DNA of 64,000 bases, from positions 744,001 through 808,000 of the forward strand of contig JBMNMK010000002.1 in the NCBI GenBank assembly GCA_050953285.1, read 5' to 3'. A program made the position numbers and the translations under genes. Below, piece by piece: positions 51,029 through 60,106 of the stretch (its first letter is position 1; every line of letters begins with the position of its first letter). The stretch is from Olsenella_K sp050953285 (GTDB lineage Bacteria > Actinomycetota > Coriobacteriia > Coriobacteriales > Atopobiaceae). The notes under the pieces are model-generated. The model was given only the letters and a program-made list of their open reading frames with translations. It did not search any database and was not told the origin of the DNA.

Positions 51029-52816
51029 TCACTGCGTCAGCTCCAAGTACAGCCAACGGTACTGTTCTGCCGACCGAGCCCACGAAACGTCTTTTGCCAT
51101 GTCGCGCGCCACCATCTGGTCCCAGCACCAGCGATTGGTGAAGTAGAGGGTCTTAGCGCGATTGCATGCGTCATACAAGAGCCCCGCGTCATAGCGATCA
51201 AACGTGAAACCATTGCCCTCGTTACTGTACTGGTTATACGGCTGAACGGTATCTTTAAGTCCGCCCGTTTCTCGCACGATAGGCACCGTGCCATAGCGCA
51301 TAGCAATCAGCTGCGTAAGCCCGCACGGCTCAAAGCGGGAAGGCATCATGAGCGCATCGGCACCAGCATAGATTTGGTGCGCACGCGCCTCATCGTACAT
51401 GATGCTGGAGCACACCTGCCCTTTGTATTGAGCCTCATAGCCGCGGAACGCATTTTCATACTGCGCATCACCCGTACCCAGGATTGCCACCTGCGTGTTT
51501 CCATCAATAAGGCCTGGTAGCACGGCATTTACCAGATCCAGCCCCTTCTGATTGGTCAGGCGAGAAACCAGTCCAATCACCATCTTGCTGCCGTCCCGAT
51601 CAAGGCCCAGCTCCTCTTGCAACGCCAACTTGTTGGCAAGCTTGTGCTGCAAGAAATCGTCTTTGGAGTACGGCTCACGCAGGTGGGCATCGTGCGCGGG
51701 ATCCCACATTTCGGTGTCGATGCCATTCACAATTCCGCGCAGCTTCCACGCGTGATAGCGCAGATGGTCGCTCAGTCCCTCGCCGTACTCTGGCGTCTGA
51801 ATCTCCTGCGCGTAGGTACCGCTCACCGTGGTCACCTTATCTGCATAAGAGATACCGCCTTTGAGGATGTTTGCCTCCGTCCAGTTCTCCTGCATAGCGC
51901 CCATATTGAACACATCAGCAGGTAGATTGGTCCAATATTTCAAGGTAGGAATGTTGTAGGTGCCCTGGAAGCGCAGGTTGTGGATAGTCAACACACAGCG
52001 AGAGCGCGCCAGCTGCGTGCCCTGGAACATCGTTTTGAGATAGATGGGTACCAGCGCTGCCTGCCAATCATGGCAGTGAATTACATCCGGCATCCAATCC
52101 ATATAGATGAGTGCTGCAAGCGCCGCCTTGGAAAAGTAGCAGAAGCGGGGAATATCGTTCACCAGATCGGTATAGGGATCTCCATAGCTAAAGAAGTCGT
52201 TGTTATCAATAAAATCGAACACAACGCCGCTCGGCGACACGTACTCCATAATGCCCACGTAAAACGTCCGCCCGTCCGAGCACAAATCCATCTCAAACGA
52301 GCCGCGAAACACCATTTTGTCTTTCCATTCCTGGTGAATACAGGCGTATTTGGGCAGGATAACCTTCACGTCACAGTTCTGAGCGATAAGTGCCTTGGGC
52401 AGCGCATACATTACGTCGCCGAGCCCGCCTGTCTTCACGAACGGGAAGCACTCAGAGCCGATAAAGGCAACGCTGCGCCGCGGCTCGGGCAGGGTAGGAG
52501 GCTGTGGTGCTGGTGTGGGCTTCTGGGCTGGCGTGGGCTTCTGAGCTGGTGTGGGCTTCTGAGCTGTTTTGGTCGCCGGGGCTGGTGTGGGCTCTACGGC
52601 CGGCATTGTTGCCAGTTTCTTGTCAGCTGTTGGCTTGGAGCTTGCGGATTTTCTCGCCCCGGACTGCGCAGATGTTCTCGCCCGTGGAGTCGAAGACTTT
52701 TTTGCGCTCGGCGTAGCAGACTTTTTGCCGGCGGGTGTTGTGGGTTTTTGAACAGTTGAGGTGACGGTTCTTTTTGCGCGCTGAGACGTCGTGTTTTTGG
52801 AAGCGTTCTTTGCCAT
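51029..52816 (-). CDS. glgA: Glycogen synthase with long basic low-complexity N-terminus
   Basis: GlgA elongates alpha-1,4-glucan from ADP-glucose (GT5 family). The catalytic region starts near residue 113 with RRSVAFIGSECFPFVKTGGLGDVM, the KTGGL motif binding the nucleotide. Further landmarks are HDWQAALVPIYLK, TIHNLRFQG, IVNGIDTEMWDP, GLVSRLTNQKGLD and MPSRFEPCGLTQ. The first 110 residues are Lys, Ser, Thr, Pro, Ala-rich, with KPTPAQ repeats. They look disordered and strongly basic, unlike standard GlgA (about 480 residues). GGAGG on the minus strand favours the ATG at 52816 over that at 52828. glgB, glgC and glgP are not adjacent. Confidence 0.93.
   Translation of the reverse strand: MAKNASKNTTSQRAKRTVTSTVQKPTTPAGKKSATPSAKKSSTPRARTSAQSGARKSASSKPTADKKLATMPAVEPTPAPATKTAQKPTPAQKPTPAQKPTPAPQPPTLPEPRRSVAFIGSECFPFVKTGGLGDVMYALPKALIAQNCDVKVILPKYACIHQEWKDKMVFRGSFEMDLCSDGRTFYVGIMEYVSPSGVVFDFIDNNDFFSYGDPYTDLVNDIPRFCYFSKAALAALIYMDWMPDVIHCHDWQAALVPIYLKTMFQGTQLARSRCVLTIHNLRFQGTYNIPTLKYWTNLPADVFNMGAMQENWTEANILKGGISYADKVTTVSGTYAQEIQTPEYGEGLSDHLRYHAWKLRGIVNGIDTEMWDPAHDAHLREPYSKDDFLQHKLANKLALQEELGLDRDGSKMVIGLVSRLTNQKGLDLVNAVLPGLIDGNTQVAILGTGDAQYENAFRGYEAQYKGQVCSSIMYDEARAHQIYAGADALMMPSRFEPCGLTQLIAMRYGTVPIVRETGGLKDTVQPYNQYSNEGNGFTFDRYDAGLLYDACNRAKTLYFTNRWCWDQMVARDMAKDVSWARSAEQYRWLYLELTQ
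52509..52562 (-). repeat. Three 18-bp tandem repeats in glgA
   Basis: Three near-identical 18-bp units (52509-52526, 52527-52544, 52545-52562) encode a repeated Lys-Pro-Thr-Pro-Ala-Gln hexapeptide in the disordered N-terminus. The copy number could vary by slippage. Confidence 0.85.
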
Positions 52817-52881
52817 ACGTACCTCCAAGCTGGGTTGCTACTGAGCAATGATGCAACTAAACACTCGACAGAGCTGCTTCT

Positions 52882-52910
52882 ATTTTACGTTTGGAAGCCT
52901 TTGCGTTAAA
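52882..52910 (-). promoter_or_regulatory. Candidate glgA promoter
   Basis: Read on the minus strand, TTTAAC (52910-52905) and TAAAAT (52887-52882) are 17 bases apart. The -10 is five of six to consensus, the -35 weak. The distance to the glgA start leaves a leader of about 60 bases. Confidence 0.55.
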
Positions 52911-53104
52911 CGAATTCTTTGGCAATGTTCTAGACTGCGGCATGGGTAGGCGCGGCTAATTGCTGCACATACACAGAATGGGACGGATACACGAGTAATA
53001 AGAAACCTGAACTGTCATCTGCAGCCCTGGTCGTGTTTTACGCATTGCACGTTAATGCCTTGGAGGATGCTCCATGTCAGACAATGGCAGACGTATACAA
53101 TGTA
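52911..53104. other. Intergenic region upstream of glgA
   Basis: About 190 bases separate the glgA promoter candidate from the tRNA-Pro terminator. No reading frame with a ribosome-binding site, no RNA fold and no repeat stood out. Confidence 0.5.
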
Positions 53105-53140
53105 TAAAAAAAGTCTGAACCACAAAACCGCAGTTCAGAC
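53105..53140 (-). terminator. Rho-independent terminator of tRNA-Pro
   Basis: On the minus strand an 8-bp perfect stem (53140-53133 with 53120-53113) is followed by a run of eight T/A-rich bases, seven of them T (53112-53105). It begins ten bases after the tRNA 3' end. Confidence 0.93.
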
Positions 53141-53150
53141 GTTGTGTTTC

Positions 53151-53227
<77 letters not shown>

Positions 53228-53256
53228 TTATTCATTTGTGCCTCGCACAAGAAGAG

Positions 53257-53285
53257 ATACTAACACCCCGCCTGCGGGTGTGCAA
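53257..53285 (-). promoter_or_regulatory. Sigma-70-type promoter of tRNA-Pro
   Basis: On the minus strand TTGCAC (53285-53280) and TAGTAT (53262-53257) are separated by 17 bases, with TGT before the -10. Both hexamers and the spacing are the same as at the tRNA-Val promoter (10212-10240). About 30 bases separate the -10 from the tRNA 5' end. Confidence 0.9.
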
Positions 53286-53433
53286 GAACTTTTTTGATGC
53301 GCTTTTTTGTCAACATATACCTCCACAAGAGGGTAGAACTAACCTAATGTATTAGTTTCAAACAGACGTACTTTTCTAGCACGTCGCCTGCATTGGTACG
53401 CAATCGTGAATTGGCCGTTCAGTCGGGGGTTAC

Positions 53434-56400
53434 ATGTCACTCGATTCTCATAACATCCTTACGTACTGTGAGGAAGTCACCAAGTTTGCCTCATATGGTT
53501 CCGTGAATTTTGAAATAGACGAATGCGTGGCTGAAGCCCCTTTTGATACGGTTCGGGCAGGATATATCTCACGTACAGACGCACAGCGCCTCATTGATAC
53601 CTACCTGGCGCAGCCGGGAAAATCGCTTGATGCGGCAGGAAGAATTCCTGTTGCCATATCAATCAAAACGCTGGTATTTGATGACCCGCGGAGAGATTCT
53701 GCAGGTCTAGTACTTATCTCGGCCATGTTAGATGTCAACGGACGGCTCTCTTTCATCCCACATCTCAACCATCCTTGGATTCCGCTCGAGCGCTTAAGCG
53801 GCATAGAGCTGGACTCCCGCACTCTCGTCATATCTTCGCTAGAAGAGTATCGCCAGTGGCAGCGCCAGACGCAGGACTACTACCAGACCCTCAGCACGTG
53901 GGGCGGTTACGTTGATCTTGCCACCAGCATGTACGAATCTATCGCCCACATAGACACTGACTACCTGGCATCAGCAACCTGCACCATTGATGAGCGGACT
54001 TCATACATCAAGGCTGTGCTCACGGTCAACGGCTCCGCCATTCCATCCGAGGTTTTTGCAGGTAGACGGCGCACGCCCATCCCGAGGCCTGATGCGCTGG
54101 AAGAGATCCTTGCGCGCGTGGATGTACCCGGCCTGCCTGAGCACGCGCAGCACAAAGACGACGTCGTTGACCTCATGAAGGATCGCCGCGGCACCATTGG
54201 TACCTTGGACGAGGTTTCTGATAGCGCCTACAGAACGCTCTGCATCTTAGGGGCGAGCAAATCATGGCACTTGAGCGCCATCGAGGCTCCGGTGGGGCAG
54301 CTGGGGCCGCGCATTGCCTGCGCGCTTGCGGCAGCGCTCGTCACGGACGCAGCCGTCCGGGGCGATATGGCTCCGCGGGTGGTCATTGCTACGCCGGACT
54401 CGCGCTCAGAGCACGATCTTCTCGACCTCATGCCGTACTTCCTGGCGCAGGAGCCCGCGTCAATTACGCAGGCATGGGCGGACCCTCATATCATTTCTCG
54501 CCCGCTCAAAGAAGTTGCATTTTTGGATAGGGCAGAGGCGGCGCTGGGCACGCGACCGCTTTCGGTGCCTAATGCGGCGTCGTTGGTGGCACAGAAGCTC
54601 CGCTCCATCGACCAGTTGCGCTGCGAGCTCATCGACGCGTTTCAGGAGATGCAGATTGCGTCTCAGCTGGTAGAGCAGCAGACATCGGGCCTGTTGTCGC
54701 TGGCGCGCCTCCGCCGAGAGCTTCAGCACGCCCAGGAGCGCCTGGTGTTTTGGACCGATATTCTTAAGCGCAATCCTCCGCGCAAGAAGGTGCTTTCCAG
54801 CGGCGTGGCATCGCAGCGAGGCATCATTGCGTCCAAGGCGCAGCCGGGCGAGAAGATCGCGTACACCTACACCAACTTGGAGGACGTGTGCGCTGCATAC
54901 CGGGCAGAAATCTCCTCGTATGAGGAAGAGATTGGCAAGGCCAACACCGAGGCCGTGAAGCTTGACCTGCAGATCAGGCAGCATTCCTCGTATGGAGAGG
55001 TCTGCACAGAGTTGGTGGAAAAGCTGGCGCGCGCATGTCAGCTGACCCATGCCCAGCATGCCAAGCTCAACGCACTCTTTGGGTCTGACCGCCTCTCCGC
55101 GTCCAGCTTGGATCGGGCGCTCGACGCCACGGTGCGCCAGGTGGAGTTTTGGCTGGCGATGCATTTCTATGAGGCCAAGACGCTCAATCAAGCGTCTCAT
55201 TTCTCCTTCTGCGAAGTTGTGGCATACCACCAGGTGCCCACGCGCTTTTTCAGCGCGAGCGAGGGCGCACCCATTGAACTTTTGATCACGCTCTCGTCCG
55301 AGCGCATGCAGTCTCCTCGCGCGCTGGCGTGCCTGGGTCTCTCGCAGCGCGCTGTGGTTATAGGGGACACCCACGGACTTCACCCCAAATGGGAATTTGA
55401 TCACAATACCGACGAGAGCATCTGCCAGCTAGCGCTTGGTAAGGATGCATTTAAGCTCGTGGCGCAAGAAGAGCTGAGCGCGTCTGCCCCTTCGTCGCTG
55501 CTGGGCTGCGTGCTCTTGTGTGCCAAGAGAAACTTTGCGGTCAGCCACGAGGAGCTCACCTGTTTGGATGCCGCTCCACGTGAGATCATGAGCCTCCGCG
55601 CCGATGCCTTCTACGGCACCAATCCCGAGCAGCTGAGCAATGCCCAAGATGAGCCCCTCCAGCCGCTTCAGCTCTGGCGCATCAAGAGCATGGCACAAAG
55701 CGTGGGAAGGAGCCTCAACAACAGAAATGAGGCGTCCGCTATTGTTGCGTGGCTGAATGAGAATCGCGCCCAGCTTGAGCGTTTCCCACTCACGTTGGAA
55801 GATCCGCGCGAGAAGTGCGTGGTGATTGTGACGCCTTTCACGTCCCAGCGCCGTCTGCTGGAAGAGGTAATCTTTGCTCAAGACCCCACTTTGCGCCGCC
55901 TGTGTGAGGTTGCCACCATGCGTGAGCTGGGACTTCGTCGCTGGCCAGTCGTAATACTTTCTGCTGTGGACTCCGTTGCAGGTATTGAGCAGCGCTACAG
56001 CGGTGGAATTGATGCACTCATTTCCTTGGTGAGTTCTGCTGCGCGTGCATGTTTAGCAGTCTTTGCAGACGAAACGTGGGACACGAGCACGACCACCACA
56101 GAAGGCCGTGCCTTGGTGCAGCTGTGTGCACATGCCCGCATCAAGGGCTCTGAGCTCACAGATTATGAAAAGCCTTCTGGACCGGAGGCTCAAGAGGTAC
56201 CCGACAATGAATCTGCAGGCGAGCCTGCAGATGAACTCGGCAGCAAACCGACGGATAACCGCGCTGATGACCGTGCTTCTCACGGATGCGAGCACACGAA
56301 CGCTCAGTCTCAGGAAGACCGTGAGCCGGACACATCAGGTGAGTCTCAGTCTCAATCTCAGGTAAAAGATGAGGTTAAGGATGAGGCTAGAGATGAAGGT

Positions 56401-56748
56401 GAAGAAAAGGTTGAGAGTCAGCCTCAAGGTGGCGCCCCCGAGGGCGTGCAGGATCCTACCGTGAGTCCAGACCATGTTCTTCTCGCCCACATGCTCAACA
56501 AGATGAGGCGGCAAGGGGATATTGATGAGGACGTGACGCAGGACGATGTCGTGCGGTGGCTCTGCGAAGACGGCTATCTCATGCAGACGCGATCTCTCGT
56601 CGGAAGCATGAGGTGGGTGCCAACTGAGCGCGGTCTTACCTGTGGCATCGAAATTTTGCAGAGCAATCACGACGACATTGAGTGTCGGTTTACCAGCACG
56701 TCAGAGCCCTATGTCCTGGCAAGCATCCAGAAGAGACGTGAGTTCTAG
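53434..56748 (+). CDS. Superfamily 1 helicase-like protein with apparently degenerate ATPase motifs
   Basis: The 1104-residue protein follows the layout of UPF1/DNA2-type helicases, but key residues seem lost. Where Walker A is expected (about residue 286) it reads EAPVGQLGPRIACALAAALV, without GKT/S. Where Walker B is expected (about 615) it reads LLITLSSERMQSPRAL instead of DEAxQ, followed by VVIGDTHGLHPKWEF like the GDxxQLPP block. A second RecA-like domain follows (NEASAIVAWLNENRAQ, VVIVTPFTSQRRLLEEV, LRRWPVVILSAVDSVAG, SSAARACLAVFADE). Residues about 910-1010 are an acidic Ser/Gln/Asp/Glu linker, and the last 95 residues a wHTH-like domain (HMLNKMRRQGDIDEDVTQDD). The ribosome-binding site (GGGGGTT) is weak. 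A function other than unwinding, such as scaffolding, is likely. Confidence 0.78.
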   Translation: MSLDSHNILTYCEEVTKFASYGSVNFEIDECVAEAPFDTVRAGYISRTDAQRLIDTYLAQPGKSLDAAGRIPVAISIKTLVFDDPRRDSAGLVLISAMLDVNGRLSFIPHLNHPWIPLERLSGIELDSRTLVISSLEEYRQWQRQTQDYYQTLSTWGGYVDLATSMYESIAHIDTDYLASATCTIDERTSYIKAVLTVNGSAIPSEVFAGRRRTPIPRPDALEEILARVDVPGLPEHAQHKDDVVDLMKDRRGTIGTLDEVSDSAYRTLCILGASKSWHLSAIEAPVGQLGPRIACALAAALVTDAAVRGDMAPRVVIATPDSRSEHDLLDLMPYFLAQEPASITQAWADPHIISRPLKEVAFLDRAEAALGTRPLSVPNAASLVAQKLRSIDQLRCELIDAFQEMQIASQLVEQQTSGLLSLARLRRELQHAQERLVFWTDILKRNPPRKKVLSSGVASQRGIIASKAQPGEKIAYTYTNLEDVCAAYRAEISSYEEEIGKANTEAVKLDLQIRQHSSYGEVCTELVEKLARACQLTHAQHAKLNALFGSDRLSASSLDRALDATVRQVEFWLAMHFYEAKTLNQASHFSFCEVVAYHQVPTRFFSASEGAPIELLITLSSERMQSPRALACLGLSQRAVVIGDTHGLHPKWEFDHNTDESICQLALGKDAFKLVAQEELSASAPSSLLGCVLLCAKRNFAVSHEELTCLDAAPREIMSLRADAFYGTNPEQLSNAQDEPLQPLQLWRIKSMAQSVGRSLNNRNEASAIVAWLNENRAQLERFPLTLEDPREKCVVIVTPFTSQRRLLEEVIFAQDPTLRRLCEVATMRELGLRRWPVVILSAVDSVAGIEQRYSGGIDALISLVSSAARACLAVFADETWDTSTTTTEGRALVQLCAHARIKGSELTDYEKPSGPEAQEVPDNESAGEPADELGSKPTDNRADDRASHGCEHTNAQSQEDREPDTSGESQSQSQVKDEVKDEARDEGEEKVESQPQGGAPEGVQDPTVSPDHVLLAHMLNKMRRQGDIDEDVTQDDVVRWLCEDGYLMQTRSLVGSMRWVPTERGLTCGIEILQSNHDDIECRFTSTSEPYVLASIQKRREF

Positions 56749-56831
56749 TGAAAGCTCGGTGACAAGGCTCAATATGCGATAAGATAGCGGTCTGAATTGA
56801 TGAGTTGCGTATCAGAACAAGGAAAGCCTGC

Positions 56832-57554
56832 ATGACCCCAAGTAAGGAACGTGCCAAATCTACAATCAAACAGATGGTTGCACCGGACGCTGCGGATTCG
56901 CAAGCGGCGGGAACAGCCTTAGCGCCTGTTGGCACTTCTGACAATCCGTCTCACCAGATCTTGACGTTGGCAAATTTCATTACGGTCTGCCGCTTTGCTC
57001 TCACGCTGACATTCTTAATCCTCTTTGTGAATCATGAGAATCGCCTGGTAGCGCTTTTGTGCTATGCGGTAGCTGCCGTAACGGATTTCTTGGATGGACA
57101 AGTAGCGCGCAGAACGCAAACCGTGTCGTGGTGCGGCAAAATCATGGATCCCATCATGGATAGGGTCTTGCTCTTCACGGGCGTTTTAGGTCTCATGATC
57201 ACCGGCGAGCTCCCCATTTGGGTCGCTATCTTTGTGATAGGGCGCGACGCATACCTTGCCGTGGGCGCGCTTATCTTGCAGCACTATCGCAAACGGCCCG
57301 TGGACGTGGTGTATATAGGTAAGGTCACCACGGCGCTGCTCATGTTTGGTTTTGTCGACCTTTTGCTGGGATGGCCACAGATACCTGCCTTTGGGTGGTT
57401 CAATGTGCCATGGCTCCCTCTTCTCAACTCTGAGAGTGCCTCACTGGGCATCCTCTTTGTTTATGCTGGTGTCATCTGTTCGACGATCACGGCGGCCATC
57501 TACACCAAAGAAGGCATTCAGATTAGACGCACAGCACTCGACGGGAGAGAATAA
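56832..57554 (+). CDS. pgsA: CDP-diacylglycerol-glycerol-3-phosphate 3-phosphatidyltransferase
   Basis: PgsA makes phosphatidylglycerol phosphate from CDP-DAG and glycerol 3-phosphate in the membrane. The CDP-alcohol phosphatidyltransferase signature is complete: DFLDGQVARR ... GKIMDPIMDR with all catalytic Asp residues. About 45 hydrophilic residues precede the first membrane helix. The open frame begins at 56805, but the ATG at 56832 follows AAGGAAAG and is the better start. It uses the product of CdsA (2894) and GpsA (22962). A possible promoter (GTGACA 56759, TAAGAT 56780, 15-base spacing) is weak. The next gene starts one base after its stop. Confidence 0.93.
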   Translation: MTPSKERAKSTIKQMVAPDAADSQAAGTALAPVGTSDNPSHQILTLANFITVCRFALTLTFLILFVNHENRLVALLCYAVAAVTDFLDGQVARRTQTVSWCGKIMDPIMDRVLLFTGVLGLMITGELPIWVAIFVIGRDAYLAVGALILQHYRKRPVDVVYIGKVTTALLMFGFVDLLLGWPQIPAFGWFNVPWLPLLNSESASLGILFVYAGVICSTITAAIYTKEGIQIRRTALDGRE

Positions 57555-57555
57555 C

Positions 57556-58740
57556 ATGCAACAACAGAGCGGTGTGTTTGCGGCGCGTGCGCAGATCACC
57601 TCCTATAGACTCCTCAAATGGTGGGGAGTTCTTCTCTGCGCACTCGTGATATCAGGCGTTATTCCCAAGATTGCTTGGGCAGACGTCTCCGGCGAACCCG
57701 AGCTTGCCGAGGCACAGTATGCCATCGTTATGGACGCTGCAGGCAACGTCTTATACAGCAAAGATGCAGATAGCGAGCAACCCATGGCGTCGATCACCAA
57801 AATCATGACAGCCATGGTGGCGCTTGATTCTGGCCGGTCACTGGACGATGTCTTCACCATATCCGATGCCGATTTGGGCGGAGAGGCACAAGCTGCTGGC
57901 TACGAGGAGGGGGACACCCCCACGTTCAGAGAGCTCCTCAATGCCATGCTGGTCTTCTCGGCCAATGACGCTGCATACAACATAGCCGTCAATATTGCAG
58001 GATCAGAAGATGCCTTTGTGGAGCGCATGAACCAAAAGGCAGCAGAGCTAGGTATGACTCACACGCATTTTATGAACTCACACGGGCTGGAAGTGGATGG
58101 TCACTATTCCAGTGCGCGTGATCTGGCCACGATGGGCCGCTATGCCTACGAGCACTATCCGCTGATTTCGCAGATTGTATCGCAGCACACGACCACCGTG
58201 CATGTCCATGGCACGGACCTGGTGTTGGGCTCTACTGACGAGCTTATGGGGGTCTATCCCGGCATGCGTGGCATCAAGACAGGCAAGATTTCCAACGCGA
58301 CCACGTTTTTAGGCGCCTGCGAGCGCCAAGGGGTGCAGCTGTTCACCTGCGTTTTGGGATGCAGCACATCTCAAGGGCGCTTTTCTGACACCATGTCGCT
58401 GCTCAACTGGGCATATGACACCTATACGGTGCGGAGCGCCGCACGGAAGCGGCAGATCTTATCGCTCAAACCCTACGCGTACAACTTTTTCTTCAAAGTG
58501 ATGGAGACACCGACGCTCGACGTGGATATGAGCCTTTGGCCGGATGATTCGGGTGCGAGCTATACGACGCAGCGGCTCAGTGCTGCCAGCTTGGTTGATG
58601 TCAACACGCCGACAGGTTCAACCACCTGGATGCAGTCCAACCGTACGGTAGCCCATGTCATTTACAGTACAAATTCGCTGGTCAGATGCTCGTCGTGGCC
58701 GATATTTACCCTGCCTCTCATGGGGGTTGACGCTCAATAG
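57556..58740 (+). CDS. D-alanyl-D-alanine carboxypeptidase (PBP5-like, S11)
   Basis: This penicillin-binding protein trims the terminal D-Ala from peptidoglycan stems. The three active-site motifs are present: SITK (in PMASITKIMTAMVAL), SAN (in VFSANDAAYNIAV) and KTG (in MRGIKTGKISNATT). The N-terminus has a signal-anchor-like hydrophobic stretch (LLKWWGVLLCALVISGVIPK) ending near AWA, so it is exported. The 394-residue length fits the DacA group, but there is no clear C-terminal amphipathic anchor. The frame runs back to 57346 inside pgsA; the ATG at 57556 follows GGGAGAG and is the coupled start. Confidence 0.93.
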   Translation: MQQQSGVFAARAQITSYRLLKWWGVLLCALVISGVIPKIAWADVSGEPELAEAQYAIVMDAAGNVLYSKDADSEQPMASITKIMTAMVALDSGRSLDDVFTISDADLGGEAQAAGYEEGDTPTFRELLNAMLVFSANDAAYNIAVNIAGSEDAFVERMNQKAAELGMTHTHFMNSHGLEVDGHYSSARDLATMGRYAYEHYPLISQIVSQHTTTVHVHGTDLVLGSTDELMGVYPGMRGIKTGKISNATTFLGACERQGVQLFTCVLGCSTSQGRFSDTMSLLNWAYDTYTVRSAARKRQILSLKPYAYNFFFKVMETPTLDVDMSLWPDDSGASYTTQRLSAASLVDVNTPTGSTTWMQSNRTVAHVIYSTNSLVRCSSWPIFTLPLMGVDAQ

Positions 58741-58804
58741 CATAACGAGCGTGGGCCTCTACAGGTCATAGGCCATCTGGCACACAAGAAAGGATCCGCG
58801 TTTC

Positions 58805-59677
58805 ATGGAACATGATTTCACCAAGCGTCCCCGCGGCACGCAGATGAGCGTGCTCTATGAAGAGCATCTTGTGCTGGGTGCAAACTTTTTGGATCGTATT
58901 GGAGACAGGCCAGCTCAAGTCTCAAGCTACGCTGATGCTCAAGGTGAGCTTCAGGCCCTAAAACACGGCACGATCCTCTGTGAGCTGAGCCGCCTCACCA
59001 CGCTTCTGTTTAGTGGTGCTGCGGCTGAAGGCTTTGCGCACGCCGCCTTTGCGGGAGAGGACTTGCAAGTGGGATCCTGCCGTCCTGAAGCTGTCTTTAT
59101 GGGCGATGGCCGCCTGGCTTCAGTTCCTGTACTTGCACGCACAGGAGATAGTGAGTTTGCCGTATTTGACCTTTCGCAGACATCGCAGCTGTTGGCTTCG
59201 TGGCTCTCATTTCTTTCCAATGTGGAATCGGGTGGCGTAGCACCCTATGCCGACCTTACTGCGGAAAATGTGACCGGCGCCTTGGTTCCCCTTCTTCTGG
59301 CGGGGACAGAGGCTCAACATGTACTGGAGGATTACCTCAGGGACGGACAGACACTTCCATTTAATCATGAAGTAAAAGACATTCGTCTTGATGGAAGGAT
59401 TGCCGCAGTCGTTATGAGAGAAGATCTGCTCAAGCGTCCATGCTATCTGGTGTTGGTACCTCCTCAAGAGGCGCGCACCATCTGGAGAAGCTTACTTTCT
59501 TTCCAAGAGGTCACGCCTGTTGGAATGGCTCCGCTAACAGACTACGCACGTGGTATTCTTAAGTGGCCTAACCTTCTAGATGACAGTGAAAACAATCTAT
59601 CTCTAGCTGAGCTTCAGGCTTATGGTATAGTTCGTGGCTCGGATGATTTTGTCGGGGCGCGGGGCCTTAAACGGTGA
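58805..59677 (+). CDS. GcvT/YgfZ-like folate-binding family protein
   Basis: The 290-residue protein resembles aminomethyltransferase (GcvT) and YgfZ-type proteins. It has an opening like SVLYEEHLVLGANFLDRIGD and LCELSRLTTLLFSG, followed by NVTGALVPLLLAGTEAQHVL. The match is remote and the catalytic residues of GcvT are not clear. The other glycine-cleavage genes (gcvH, gcvP) are absent here, so a role outside glycine cleavage is likely, for example a YgfZ-type Fe-S repair role or folate binding. GAAAGGA lies ten bases before the ATG at 58805. ridA follows within eight bases, which could reflect a shared role in amine/enamine chemistry. Confidence 0.65.
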   Translation: MEHDFTKRPRGTQMSVLYEEHLVLGANFLDRIGDRPAQVSSYADAQGELQALKHGTILCELSRLTTLLFSGAAAEGFAHAAFAGEDLQVGSCRPEAVFMGDGRLASVPVLARTGDSEFAVFDLSQTSQLLASWLSFLSNVESGGVAPYADLTAENVTGALVPLLLAGTEAQHVLEDYLRDGQTLPFNHEVKDIRLDGRIAAVVMREDLLKRPCYLVLVPPQEARTIWRSLLSFQEVTPVGMAPLTDYARGILKWPNLLDDSENNLSLAELQAYGIVRGSDDFVGARGLKR

Positions 59678-59684
59678 GGTACGC

Positions 59685-60065
59685 ATGAAGTATGCAATCA
59701 GCGCTGCAGATGTGCCGGATGCATTAGGCAGCTATTCTCAGGGAACAACTGCGGGCAGATTGATCTTCTCGTCAGGGCAATTAGGACGCAGCGCCCAAGA
59801 TAACTCCTTGATTGTAGAAGGTGGCATCGTCGCAGAGACAGAGCGCATCTGCGACATCTTTGAGACACTCTTGGCCGAGGTCAATTGCACGCTTGATGAT
59901 ATTGCCTCGACCACCATCTACCTAGTTGATCTTGATTACGCACCGCTGGTAGATGGCGTGTTGTCCAGGCGTTTTTCCAAGCCAGGACCTGCGCGCACGC
60001 TTGTGGAAGTGAGCGCTTTGCCTATGGGTGCTCGCATAGAAATGGATTTTGTTGCTTGCCGTTAG
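59685..60065 (+). CDS. RidA/YjgF family reactive intermediate deaminase
   Basis: RidA-type proteins hydrolyse 2-aminoacrylate and related enamines to harmless keto acids. The 126-residue protein has the family's start (ALGSYSQGTTAGRLIFSSGQLG), the central TTIYLVDLDYAPLVDGV and the catalytic-arginine block GPARTLVEVSALPMGARIEM. The trimer-forming fold is typical. The frame extends upstream to 59634, but ATG 59685 behind GAGGTACGC gives the normal start MKYAISAADVPDALG. It may be cotranscribed with the GcvT-like gene. Confidence 0.92.
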   Translation: MKYAISAADVPDALGSYSQGTTAGRLIFSSGQLGRSAQDNSLIVEGGIVAETERICDIFETLLAEVNCTLDDIASTTIYLVDLDYAPLVDGVLSRRFSKPGPARTLVEVSALPMGARIEMDFVACR

Positions 60066-60106
60066 CGTTATCATGTAACGGTAAACATTCTTTGAGGGGA
60101 GCTCAC

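Noticed and set aside
52509..52562. Tandem repeats as a possible CRISPR array
   Set aside because: The units are contiguous without spacers and lie in frame inside glgA, so they are coding repeats.
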